Assembly (NCBI GenBank): GCA_018398805.1
Contig: JAGFBZ010002028.1
Location: 1,612,501-1,676,500 of the forward strand
Length of the DNA stretch: 64,000 nucleotides
Source of the DNA: Hirundichthys speculiger
Lineage: Eukaryota > Chordata > Actinopteri > Beloniformes > Exocoetidae
Reading direction: 5' to 3'
Part shown: positions 13,801 to 25,526 of the stretch, one piece after another
Position numbering within the stretch: position 1 is the stretch's first letter
Layout: each line of letters starts with the position of its first letter
Position numbers and translations under genes: made by a program
The notes under the pieces: model-generated
Seen by the model: only the letters and a program-made list of their open reading frames with translations
Database searches by the model: none
Told to the model about the DNA's origin: nothing

Positions 13801-16800
13801 TATCAATCTACTTCTTTACAGAGGCACATGACATAACAGTTCTTGCAATCTTTTGGGGAATATCTTCATTTATTACTGAAGATTAATTGTGAGATTATTA
13901 AAAAATGTCAGTCATAATTTACTGGATGTCATTTTTTAATGCCTTGTTTTATCAGCCGCCCAGATCCCAAAGAAATCAGGTTACTGTTGCATAAAAGCTG
14001 AAATCAGGTGGTGGAACTGGTGGTTCCAGGGGCGGGGCCACAGGGGTACTGGTCCGAGCCGGCATCTGATTGGTTCCCTGAAGTGCCCCTGTCCTGCCCC
14101 TCCTCTCTGTCCTTTGTCCAAGAAAAACAGCCAGAATCATAGATAGATCCAATTCAGTCCAAACAGTTATTGGCACTGATGCACCAAATAGGAACCGTCA
14201 ATAAATCTCACAGAAGAAGAAGAAGATTTGAAATGATACTGGTCTGAAAGGAGGACTGGAGACTCTGCATTAGCTGTTAGAGGCAGTCATTTTTTTAAAG
14301 GAGTTTGTTGATGAATCGCAAACCCACATGTTGGTCTGTAGTTAAAGTGTAAAAATAACTTATTGAACTGCTGTAACTCAGCTCAAGTCTGACAAATTAA
14401 ATAGCTGTGAGTTAAGAAGGACTTGTTAGCTAGCTAATGTTAATGCACATGATTCTTGTGCTGTGTGTTTGAAAGCATTTTTCTCCATGCAGAGTAAAGA
14501 CAAATGCAAAGTTGGTTGGGGTTTCACTGTCTTCATATTTATATATTTATTTTGAATTACATAAAATGTTTTGACTAAGTGTGACTGATGACATACAGCT
14601 CTATATATAGTTTTTTATATATATACGTTACTTTGAAAAATCCTACGTCCACCACTGGACAATTGAGGTGATTACAGATACACAAAGGTAAAGAAAAAAA
14701 TGTTTTTTTTCTTTTCTCCTTAAGTACATGGTACCACCGGGAATAATCATCATCTTTATGAACAGGCACATACGCTCGTGCCTGTGACAACGGAACGGCA
14801 CGATTAAGATCAAACACACGTACCCTCACATGCTGATGTCAAACACACACACGTACGTGCAAAATTGGACAAAGAGTTATGCTTTGAATTGTATGTCCTA
14901 GACCACATGTTACGGCCCTGGAGCCCGACCTCCTGCCTTATGCTCTGTAGATGCATCTTAGTATGACTTTAAAGACTATAAAAACATATTCATGTAAAGA
15001 GCTCTGCAGGTAAATATGAAATATAAGACTCTGGATTACTCTGCTTATACGTAAATAGTTGAACACCCGAATACTTTCTGTCAAATCAGATTCATTACCA
15101 TCGCGGCCAGACTTCATTAATATTGAAAGTTATACTTTTGTCCTTTGTCCATGTCTTTTGTCAAGTGAGGCTTCATATATAACTTCCTTCCCTGGAGGCC
15201 TGCCAGTGGCTGTACACTCTAAACTATCACTCTGTAGTTGTCTGAGCAGCCGGCTGCAAAATGGACCGCTGGCTCCTCGCTCCTTGAGGAGTTGTTAATA
15301 CAATTTGTTCCCCTTGTCCGAGATCAGTGCCATCAGTGAGAATTACTCTGCGATTCCATTTGTCATTGATACATTATTTAGCTTCGTGCAGGTAATAGGA
15401 TTATTATTATTTTGAAGTCTCAGCTTAAGGTTGCATACAGAGCAGAACTCATCACCTGCAGACAAGTGGCCGGTACGCGGCGGTGAATCGTTGTGCAGCT
15501 CACAACAGGTTTGAATCAAGAGTTGACGGTCGTGAGGAAACCTCTGATGTCTCAAAGATGTTTTCATTGCAGACAGCCTTTGAGATATTCCCTTTTGTCC
15601 CTCACTCTGATTAAAATCTCACTCTGCTGTGAAATGTTATTCCACTGTATCGGAGTACATAGAGCTTATATGGTCTTTATTTCCTCGTCCATTTCTCGTG
15701 CGTTTAGGTTTCATTGCACGTTTGCAGAGAGGCAGTCAAATATAGGGCTAGTAAGAAAGCCATTTGTGTCTGCCTATGCTTAAAGGAAATTATATTTGAG
15801 CCAATATTTCTGCAGGGAAAGGCGGGATAAACTATAATGATGCTTTCCCATCCTTCAAATTTTCCTAATCCAGTAACTGAGGCACATGGTTAACCCATAA
15901 ACCAGAACACTGTGCATGTTTATAGTTTTTTTCCATTTTTAATAAGTCCATATAGTGTCTGCTTTGCATCTGTTAGTGATTTAAAACTTCTGTCCTCTCA
16001 AACTATCGTGGTTATCATCAGGAATGAAAGAAGAAATGAACGCAAATAGAGAGAGAACCAAGCTGTTTAATGGAAATATGGTTTCTCTTGGTTGTAAAAA
16101 GTAAACTGGAAGAAACTCTTTAAAAAAACTGCCACTCTTGGTGTTTTTAGAGAAGAGGAGTGTGGATGTAAGGGGAAACTAGAGCAGTTCAGAACTGTGC
16201 TCAAAACAAAATAGCTAAGAACTTGCTAGCTAACATGGCTTCTTTAGGCGAACTAAACTTTAACTCGTTAACCCAGGAAGCACTTCTGTTAAAGGGTGTT
16301 GATGCCAAGGACTGAGAGTCTCTACACTGCTGAACAATAATGTTCAACATCAGTGTGGTATCTCAGAAGTTTTTCAAGTGTATCTTGATTGTATTTTGTA
16401 TTTTGATTGGCTGTTGTTGATTTTAATCATTATTGAAAGTTGTAGCATGGACTCTGCTATTAATGTGTTATGTGTTTTTTATAAATGTAATGATCAATAT
16501 AGTTCTGGTTGGGATCAGTCCTTTCCAGTTCCAGACGTCTATCTATCATCCTGCTAGTAAAGTAAAAGCACTTTTTAATGTATCTTTGAATCTTTGAGCT
16601 TAAATGCACTTAATAAAAACCAATTTGGACAAATTATACTCCCTGATGTATTTAATGTGGTGCGTAACTAGCTAGTGGTCATTTGTCAACAACAAATGGA
16701 AGGCTAATTATCGTACCTTGCTTTAGGACTGGCCCAAATAGCATTTTATGAGGTCCAGTACTTCAGTATGAGATTATAATTAATATTCTGAGCTTTGGCC

Positions 16801-18879
16801 AAGAGGAGTTGGTGCAATACTATAAATGTATTATTATAATCCTTTCGTATAATATAATATCAGATATTATAGATGTTATAGATGTTATATGTATATATAT
16901 ATATATTAGATTTATGCTGCTGCGAAGCAGCTACACACATCTTTGGCGTGTTTGCCGTTAATACTTGCGTTATTGTTTACGTCGCTCTGCAATTACACCA
17001 CCAACCACTAGATGGCAGTGTGGGTTCTTTTTCTGCAGAACTGTAGCTCACGAGTTTCCTTTTGTTTACATCTTATACGTAGCTCAAACATGGGAATGGA
17101 GCAAATAACGGATATTTTTTATGTGATTGGGAGCAGATAAATGTTGAGAATCAGTTCTTTTTTTTACAGATATTTCAGCAAACTATTGTTTTACTCAGCT
17201 TAAGGAACAACAAAGAAGAAGAAGTGGCGGGAAATACGAAGGAGATCACATTTCCTGTGATTCTTGTGAACAATCTTGTGATTGTTGGTCCGCGTCGATG
17301 CAACATTGGGGTAGAGGTGCATGACAGGGTCTGGCATAGCTGATGACATAAGGTTCGCACATACAACACTTTGACGCAGAAGTACGAATCAGCCTTCAGG
17401 TGAAGGTGGCAGTCAGAACAAATTGGAGGCAGTTTTTTTTTTTCTGCATCTTGATGTTAAGAGAAAATCAGACATGACTGATATTATCCAAAGTGTTTAG
17501 TATCTTGTCTCATTCAAATTGTGTCGTTCCATCATGCAATTAGCATCAGCAGCTAATTGAAGCTTTTTTTTTTTTTTTGGCACCTACATATTTGGCAGGC
17601 TACTTTCACTCAGTTTAAAGTGCTACTACACAGCTTAGGTCTTCTGCATGTTGTCTTCCTGTTAATGGCCAAAGTGGACTGAAGCATTACCGCGGTGATT
17701 CTTACAGCCATCGGTGAGAGTGTAAAAAAAAAGACCTGGGCAGTTCATTGAAAATTAATTCAAACCGACATTCAGAACCAATAATGGATGTAATTCTGAT
17801 TGTGTCAGTTAGTTCAATTATTTCTGTTTCTATTATTTCTATTTTATAAAATATTCATTTAATGACCACATGTAGTTCATCTGTGTGTGCTTTTCACTCC
17901 TTTTAAAATCAAAGGATGTGCAACTGTTTTATTAGAAAAATTTCCCAGTTTTGATAGTCAAATTTGCAGTATTTTGATACTAAAATAATCTCTCATTGAC
18001 CCCATTGAGGGTAACTTGTTCAATTAATCGCGATATTGATATGAGGTCGTATTGCCCAACCCGAACTGATGACAAATGCATTTTTCCATTGGACTGTTTG
18101 TGGGAAAATAAGTAAAAAAAGAAATAAAATAAAAATTCTAGCACTGAAGACCAAATGACCAGTTGATGAGTTTATATCAGGATGTGCAGATATCTGGGTC
18201 TAGACCTGCTGTTCTAAAGTATCTTTCTGCTCATGTTGGGTCACTTTCAAACCCCACACATTCAGTGTGTCTCTCTCACAAAACTGAGAGCAGGAAGAGG
18301 TTTAAATAGCTTTAACTTGCCCTATTTTAAACAAGGAGTTTGTTGATTAATGGCTACATGTTGTAACTTTTTGAATTCAGTACAGAGGCGAAAAATAACG
18401 ACCCGACTTCAAAAATCACCCGCGGGGTCACGGGCCTTTGGCCGACAGAATCGGTCCCACAAATCATAACTTTGGGGAAAGGCCTCTGGTGGCTTAGCTG
18501 GGCCAAATGATGGATTTGTTGTCGGTGGCCAAACAGCTTGACTAAAATGTGCTTGATGTGGCCTGAAAGTATTTTTAATATCCTAAATTATTAGAAAAAA
18601 GGACAAGTTATATAGTTATTTTAAAACATTTGCTGATCAATACAATTTTTCCTAAATTTCTGTCAAAATATATACGAGGAATTGACTAATTTCTGAACGA
18701 AAATGAAGGTTTATTTAATATAAGATGAAAGAATGGGCTCGGCCCGCCTTCATTCAAGGTTGGAGTAGTATGACGCCGTCCATGTGGCCGCAAATAAAGC
18801 ACAGGCACAAATTTCACAGCTTGTACGCTTTCACACAAAAAGTGCGGCCCAACATTAATCATATCAGAGAAATGGCGAT

Positions 18880-19340
18880 GTAGCTCCCATCAGGAGAAGG
18901 TTGTCTACCCCCCATGACAGAGAGGAGTCTTCCCATGCACCGGGTGGCCATCGAGGGCCCCACGCACGGATGACATCACCACTCAGCCTGGAGGAGCTTT
19001 GTGACAGCCGTATGTAAATTGAATATGACTAATCGCTTCCCTGCATCACCTCTCGGCACCTCTGGGCCGCCGCGATGAAAGACGAAGTGGGGAAGGAGCA
19101 GAGCCGGAGATCCACAGGCGCGTCCGCTTTTGAAGTGCGAGAGGAGGGCGGGAGGGTAGCCAGCCAGACGTAAAACACGCAGGTCACCAAGCGTTTTATT
19201 TTTAGAAAAGTAAACCAATAAATTATTTAGGAGGGGAAAAAAAAAATAAAAAAGCGAAAGGGTCATTGCAAATGGCCTGCTGTAAGAGAGCGAAGCACTG
19301 CACGCCTGTGCTGCAGGGGGCACTCTGTCCATGTTCTCAC
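18880..19340. promoter_or_regulatory. Candidate conserved non-coding block
   Basis: GC-balanced, non-repetitive segment with GTATGTAAATTGAATATGACTAATCG (words split at about 19010-19035) and no supported coding frame. It is distinct from AT-rich surroundings. Weak inference. Confidence 0.2.
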
Positions 19341-21097
19341 CTTTTAATGATTGCCAATCACCTTAAAAAAAAAAAAACTGATTAATAGCTTTAACAGTCG
19401 TGTGCTTGTATGAAGCCTCTCTCAGAGAGGAGAACAATCAGCATTTTCATTGATGACCATCCTGTTCTCACAGCTTCGGTTTTCTCAGCGGAGTGATCCT
19501 TTCACGGACAGACAGTGAAAGGCAGTGAGAAGGTAAAGCGCTTCCACATGTGGAAGGCATGAACAAGAGGCAGGGATGCGTGTGACCACCCATACAACAG
19601 AGGAATCCCAGGTGTCCCTGCCTTTGTTCACGTTGTGTTCAAATGGATAAAATTATGTGCATCTCTCAGACAGACAACATGGGAGTTAGAGCGTATAACA
19701 TGCAACTCACACATCCCTTTATGGCCTATTTTATAGCATGTTCACAACAGAAATATGCTTTTTTTTTAAGCTTAACATTTTATGTTTCTTTGTGTCTACA
19801 ATTTTGGAGTAAAAAATTTCCTTAATCTTGTCCTCACTTTTATTTACACTGTACAATTGAGACGATAAAAATGTGTTTTTGCTTTAATTCAGCTGGGCAG
19901 CTCCGTGCAGGTTTCCACTCTGATTAATGATCAGCACGACGAAGCGCCTTAAAGAAAACCCGCCGGCAGCCTTGACTGATGAGCTGTCTTTCACAAAGCT
20001 GCCGCTGGAGTTGTACTTCTTCTAAACCAAAATGATTCTCCTTTAGTTCTGCATTGGGATAATTACATCCGTTTGTATCAGATTATGTTTTGAAAATTAA
20101 GATAAAAATTATTGAGCTGCCAAAAGTTTCACAGGAACCAAGAAAAACATTTTTTTTTTCAGTCCTTATACAACAATGATTTGTACATGTAATTAGTCAA
20201 ATTTAACCGCAGTGGCACTACGTGACTCACACAAGGCTCCCAATGAAAAACTGCTATTTTCTCAGAGAAGGAAAACGGATTTTTGTGTAGAAGCTGGATC
20301 TTGGAGAAAAAAGAAAAAAAAAAAAATTCCCTCTTGGAGACTTGAAGTTTGTTTTGCGAAGCATCAAAGCTTCTTCATAACCCTAATTCTTGTATAAACG
20401 ATTTAAAAGTAAAATACTTGAGAAAGTTTGCCGTGGCTTTGACATGGACATTTTGCAGTGCAATACGGTGTGTTATTGATGCCTCAGCACCCCTCTCTGC
20501 TCAAATCACCCCCTGACGGGCAGAGTAAACAAGTGGCGCTGTGTATATCCCCCATGTAATGTGGATTTAGTGCGGTGAGATCACTTCTGTTGGAGTGCAG
20601 AGCCCTCTGGATGCTCAGCTGCATTGTGGGAGGTTCCCCCTCAATGCCACCTTTGTCTTTTAGTGCGTTTGCGGGTCTGAGATAGCGCGGCCCCGTTGAC
20701 AGGGCACAATAATTTAGGAGTAAATTTCCCCAGTGGTGGAAATCGACCTGTGTGCTCCTGAAGCTAGGGAGGGAAAAAAAAAAAAAAAAAGAAAAAGACA
20801 TGCTTAAAATTCATTCTTACTGTTGCCAGCCGCCCTCATATGGAGTCTGTCCACACACCAAATGTCACTGACCCCTCAACAGTTCAAACCATTTCTGTTG
20901 GACCAAGATGAGCTACAGAACCTCGTCTTCATTCCCAAATGACACTTGTCCTCTCTACTTTGTCATATTCTCATTCATTTATTCCCTTCCTCCCTACTAA
21001 CCTGAACTACATTAATATCTTATAATAACATCAGTAAAAATTACCTGTAAATCTTTTAATCGATGCCACCGTGCCCAGACAGTTAATTTAGAGCTGA

Positions 21098-21103
21098 TTA
21101 TAT

Positions 21104-21145
<42 letters not shown>

Positions 21146-21147
21146 TA
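21098..21147. repeat. TA microsatellite left of MITE copy 1
   Basis: Interrupted (TA)n tract directly abutting the left end of the element at 21148. Confidence 0.9.
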
Positions 21148-21518
21148 CAGTCATGGAAAAAATTATTAGACCACCATTTTTTCTTCACTTTCTTGTTCAT
21201 TTTAATACCTGGTACCACTAAACGTCATCATGTGACTAAAACAGACAGAAAAGAAAACACTGAATGCATAAAAGCAGTGTTTTTGGCAGTACAACGCCAT
21301 AGCTATTGATGTAAAAACTTAAGTGATTTAGGTTATAATCAAGAGAACCATGGAAAATGGTAAGATAAGATATCAGCTCCTAAATAAAACTCTTATGAGC
21401 AATCTTTGTGGTTATCGTTATGTTTGTCCAAACAAATGTACCTTTAGTTGTACCAGGCATTAAAATGAACAAGAAACTGAAGAAAACAAGGGTGGTCTAA
21501 TAATTTTTTCCATGACTG
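21148..21518. mobile_element. Tc1/mariner-type MITE, copy 1
   Basis: 371-nt element that begins CAGTCATGGAAAAAATTATT and ends with the inverse, giving terminal inverted repeats of roughly 75 nt. TA dinucleotides flank both ends, and TA microsatellites extend outward on both sides. There is no transposase frame, so it is non-autonomous. A second copy at 41998-42354 is nearly identical. CAGT ends and TA targets point to the Tc1/mariner superfamily. Confidence 0.85.

Positions 21519-21569
<51 letters not shown>
21519..21569. repeat. TA microsatellite right of MITE copy 1
   Basis: (TA)n tract with one TACA interruption directly following the right end of the element at 21518. Confidence 0.9.
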
Positions 21570-21574
<5 letters not shown>

Positions 21575-22747
21575 GCCTGGCTCAAACTAAAAATAAATGG
21601 TTTAATATATAAGTACATTTAAATGAACTGGTATCTTGGTTCTTCAGCTTGTTGAAGAAATAAAATCTTGCTAAATCTGAGTTTAAATCACACTGTTAAA
21701 TGTTTTAAATCATAGATAAATGTATTAAAATGATTCAAACATTATCATGGACAGTGGGGATAATGTTTGATTTTAAAATGCTAAAGCTGAAATATGCGGA
21801 GGTACATAAGTATTTTGTTTGTGTGTGTGTAATATCCTTTTACCTCTAATCTCAAAATTGTAAGCTGCAGCCCAGAAGCCCCACAGTACACCATGTAATC
21901 TAAAATACATGGTTTTCTGCATGTTTTCTGTGTGTTCCTGTATTTTTTAGCACTAAAAACACAATGGATTTTTTTCCCTTCGGTTTGTTTGTTTTTCTGA
22001 GATGCTGAAATCGTTTGTGGCCTTTCAGTAGGTCCCAGAGATATTTCCCTGCGACTGAGCTTTGTATCGTCACATCAGACTAAAACAGATGTTTAATAAA
22101 AACAAATAGTGTTACACGATGCAACTTAAGGAGCTGAAAATAACTCAGCAAGGAAGGATTTTGTTTTTTTGTTTTTTTCTTAATTTGCCTTCTTCGTTCT
22201 ATTAGGCAACCTAATTTCAGAGCAGTTGGGTGTGAGGAGACGAGGAGGAGACATGAAGGGCCTCTCTCTTTGTCTCCTGCTCGTCTACTCTTAAGGAGGC
22301 AGCAGCTGGGGAGGAATTACTCTAAACTTCTCTACTTAGCACAACCACCGTCACAGTGTAGTGATCTAAGAAGCTCTTTTAAATGGATATCTGTGTGTGT
22401 TTGTGTCTGCTTAAGCCTTGGCCATTTTCCTACCTTCCTGTGCATGCTTGTGTCTCTGCATGGGAGCTTTTTATTGTGTGTTTATCTCCATCTCTGTAGC
22501 TCAACACATCTATTAGACAACACTCCAAACGCTGAAACCGTACGCTGCGGTCACCCTGTTTCTGTTTGAATAGCAGATGGTTTGGGAAAAAAACCAGCAA
22601 AAAACATTAAACTGAGAGAGATCAGTATAATTAGACTGAGCTGTTATGTAGGTTTTCTGCTTGTGTAATTGCTTATAGAAACATGCAGAATTATGTGGTT
22701 TGAAATAATTTTCACCACAATGTTAGTTTACCTCTTACAGTTTTGAT

Positions 22748-22783
<36 letters not shown>

Positions 22784-23439
22784 GAATAATTTCTTTTGTT
22801 ATCACTCAAATACTCCAGCTTGAAAAGATGAGGGCTAATGTGAAACATTTGACACCCTGTTGGTGCTGAATTTTCTGTAACACAGATTTCATGACTTGAT
22901 TATAAGAAAGAATGGAAGTTAGGAATGCAGGGGTGTAAACCTTATAATTATAGCTGTCATGCTGATGGAGGGGGGAAAAAAAAGTTACAGTCTGGAATAC
23001 ATGGAGGAGATATTAAAACAAACTCACTCCATCAATGCATGAAGACTGACTGTGTCTGTCCAGATCTTGTTTGCTGCTGCTGCTGCATTCAGGGCCTCAT
23101 GAAAATGTTCCACATTATGGAAATCTCTTTTTTTTTAATCCCGCCTTTCTCTTTGTATTTTTACTTTTTCACACCGTTGCTGTTTTGTTGCCCTTTCTGG
23201 ATATTATATAACGCTGTTGTTCTCAGTGGATGTGCCTCATTTTGTGGATGTGCGCTACCTGCTCTGAATCCAACTCTTCCCCCTTTTAAACAGCAGAGAT
23301 TTCCAGTGTGGATTCTCCTTTTATTGCTTTAATTTGCATATAAATTAAATCCATATTGTGCCTGCGAGGTAGACTATGCTAACTATGCAAACGATCCCCG
23401 GCTTTTCTTTGTTTTACAGATAAACCCTGAGCTTCCTCA
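21570..23439. other. Gene-free region
   Basis: AT-rich DNA with the TA tract at 22753. The 135-codon plus frame at 22925-23332 has no recognisable domain or splice context and is not called. Confidence 0.6.
22753..22780. repeat. TA microsatellite
   Basis: Uninterrupted (TA)14 in AT-rich non-coding DNA. Confidence 0.9.
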
Positions 23440-24480
23440 ATGACAAGGTAGGAGGGAGGAGGGGGGGAAAGAGAGAGAAATCCTTTCGCTGTTTCATAAT
23501 TGTATGAATTTTAACTACACTGTCATAAGAGCCTCTTCCGCATTCACAGCAGGGAATGAAACTGTCATGATAATATTAGAGCTACGGGGTTAGCTGACCG
23601 TGAAGAGCCAGGCAGCCTCCTCACCTCTGTTCACACATGCAGGCCAGATGGCCCAAGAGACTGCATTTAGATTCACATTAGCCGTGTGTGTGTTTCCTAA
23701 ACATATCCACCAGCTCTCATTTAATTCCTAAAGACAAGAACATGCATTTAAATTACATTGGAGCTTGCTTAGATGAAGCAAAAAATACAGAATATTACAT
23801 CAGATCTATTATTCTGCGGCGCTAAGGCAAATACAGATTTGATCATGTTTGGAATAAATTAAATTCTGTGTCAAAGTGAAATCAAGTCCTATGAATATTC
23901 ATTCAAAAATTATAGTGAATAGTGACGTTAAATTAGACCTAATATTACTGTGGGTTCCCTGGAGGTTTTCACTGGCTGCAGGAGATGCTGCAGGGAATCT
24001 GGCACTTATTACAGGACAGTTTATATGCACCAAAACTGCCCCTGCTGCTGAGACAAAAGCCTGGAACCCATGAACTGTAAGAAAATAAAGTTTTGTTTTG
24101 GGCCCTATTCCTTAATTATTCATTTCAGTGTTTCCTTCTGGAAAATAAAAGCCGAAAATAAATAAAAGCTCGTACATTATAGGATAAATAGTTAATTAAA
24201 ATTTGAATCTTGTGAAATAACCTGCCTGTGAAGTGACAGCGAGTCCCTGGTCGTCACCGAAATCAATTATTAACACGCTATGCTGTGCTCTTATTAACTC
24301 TGGGCTCTATAGGAAGAGACGAACGCAAACGCAGCACTTGAAATAATTAAAACGCCTGAAACGCGGAGGCCGTGAACTCCTCCGCGTGCGGACCTCTGCA
24401 GGCTCGTTAAGGCTTAATTAAATAATCCCCATCGTGATCAGCCGCGTATAGACGCGATAAACAGAAAACGATCCAGATCG
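23440..24480. promoter_or_regulatory. Candidate conserved non-coding region 3' of en1
   Basis: About 1 kb lying 1-2 kb past the en1 stop, with many AATTA/TTAAT cores (TTGAAATAATTAAAACGCC, AAGGCTTAATTAAATAATCC) embedded in GC-balanced sequence and no repeat signature. An 8-bp inverted pair ACGCGGAG/CTCCGCGT sits near 24361-24387. It may hold a downstream enhancer; this needs an alignment. Confidence 0.3.
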
Positions 24481-24579
24481 AGCTGGATGTCGCGAGAGCT
24501 GGACTGGACTGGCTCGCGCCAGTGTTACATGGAAACCCCTGCTCCACGCGCTACGTTAGCCTGCTCCACGCTGACCCAA

Positions 24580-24600
24580 ACACACACACACACACACACA
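24580..24600. repeat. CA microsatellite
   Basis: Perfect (AC) run of about ten units, about 0.9 kb past the en1 stop. A (GT) run follows at about 24866-24884. Confidence 0.9.
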
Positions 24601-25139
24601 TGCCACAGAGTTCACAGCCAACCTGAGGTCACGCGGGGCCAAAGAGGACAAACCAATCTGAACCAATCTTTTCACCCCCATTGATGACAAGCGGTGTGTG
24701 TGGTTCACCGGAGCTGCTCGTGTGTGTCTGTCTGAAACCCGCCAACGAGCTATTCTGGGAAAATGTAAAAACTTGTAAATGACCAGAATAGTTTAATAGG
24801 TGAAATGTTATCCAAAAGGAGAAGGAGGCAGTGTGTGAAACATGAACTGTCCGAGGCGTTTTTAATGTGTGTGTGTGTGTGTGTTGCATGTCTGTCTCTA
24901 CTATCACCTTCTTTTAAATACAAAATCATAAAAATCGTATATAATCTAGCCTATATCTTGTTATAAAGTTGTGAAAAAATGTAAACGCCTGTTAATTATA
25001 ATTGGCTCCTTTAAATCAGTTCAAGTCCATTCTCCTAATAAACTATTTGGGAAAGAAAAATATTAACAGTCTGCCTGTCTGTACAAAAGAGATGAAAGAG
25101 AGTGATTTCGTCTGTTCTCTTTTCTTTTCTTTTTTTTTT

Positions 25140-25145
25140 TTTATT
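25140..25145 (-). terminator. en1: Candidate en1 polyadenylation signal
   Basis: AATAAA on the minus strand, about 380 nt past the en1 stop and at the edge of a poly-T run on the plus strand. Other AATAAA hexamers may lie further downstream, so the real 3' end is uncertain. Confidence 0.2.
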
Positions 25146-25526
25146 ATTTCAGACTACATGTGAACATATTAAAATCTTTGGCTTGTTTTGAGTCTGCGGA
25201 CTGATTTGTTGAAGGGAAAATGTGGCGCAAACAGGAGAGTAGAGCCAAAAAACAGTGAGAACAGACTGGAAGGAACCGGATGAGAGATGAGCCTGAAATC
25301 AAATATACCGTGTACAACATGATAACTGTGTGGCTATATAAACTTTAATAACGATCGTTCATTTATATAATTATGTCCATATACTGTTACCATAAACGGA
25401 AATCTGTGTTTTTAAATAGCGTTTCCCCCACTTCCAGTTCTTTTTTTTTTTTGTTTGTTTGTTTTGTTCGTTATGTCCAAACGCCGGGAATGAGACGGCG
25501 GCCCCCGCAGGAAGAGTCCGGGCCCC

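Larger units (their letters stand above)
9175..21097. other. Gene-free region
   Basis: No supportable gene. Mostly AT-rich DNA with homopolymer runs. Near 17990-18063 the words ATCGCGATATTGATATGAGG and TATTGCCCAACCC resemble the end of a hAT-type element, but no partner end was found. Complex non-repetitive stretches also occur at 18410-18540 and 20480-20730 and may be conserved elements. Confidence 0.6.

Noticed and set aside
17700..18065. Possible hAT element ending TATTGCCCAACCC
   Set aside because: Only one terminus is suggestive; no matching inverted end or 8-nt duplication found.
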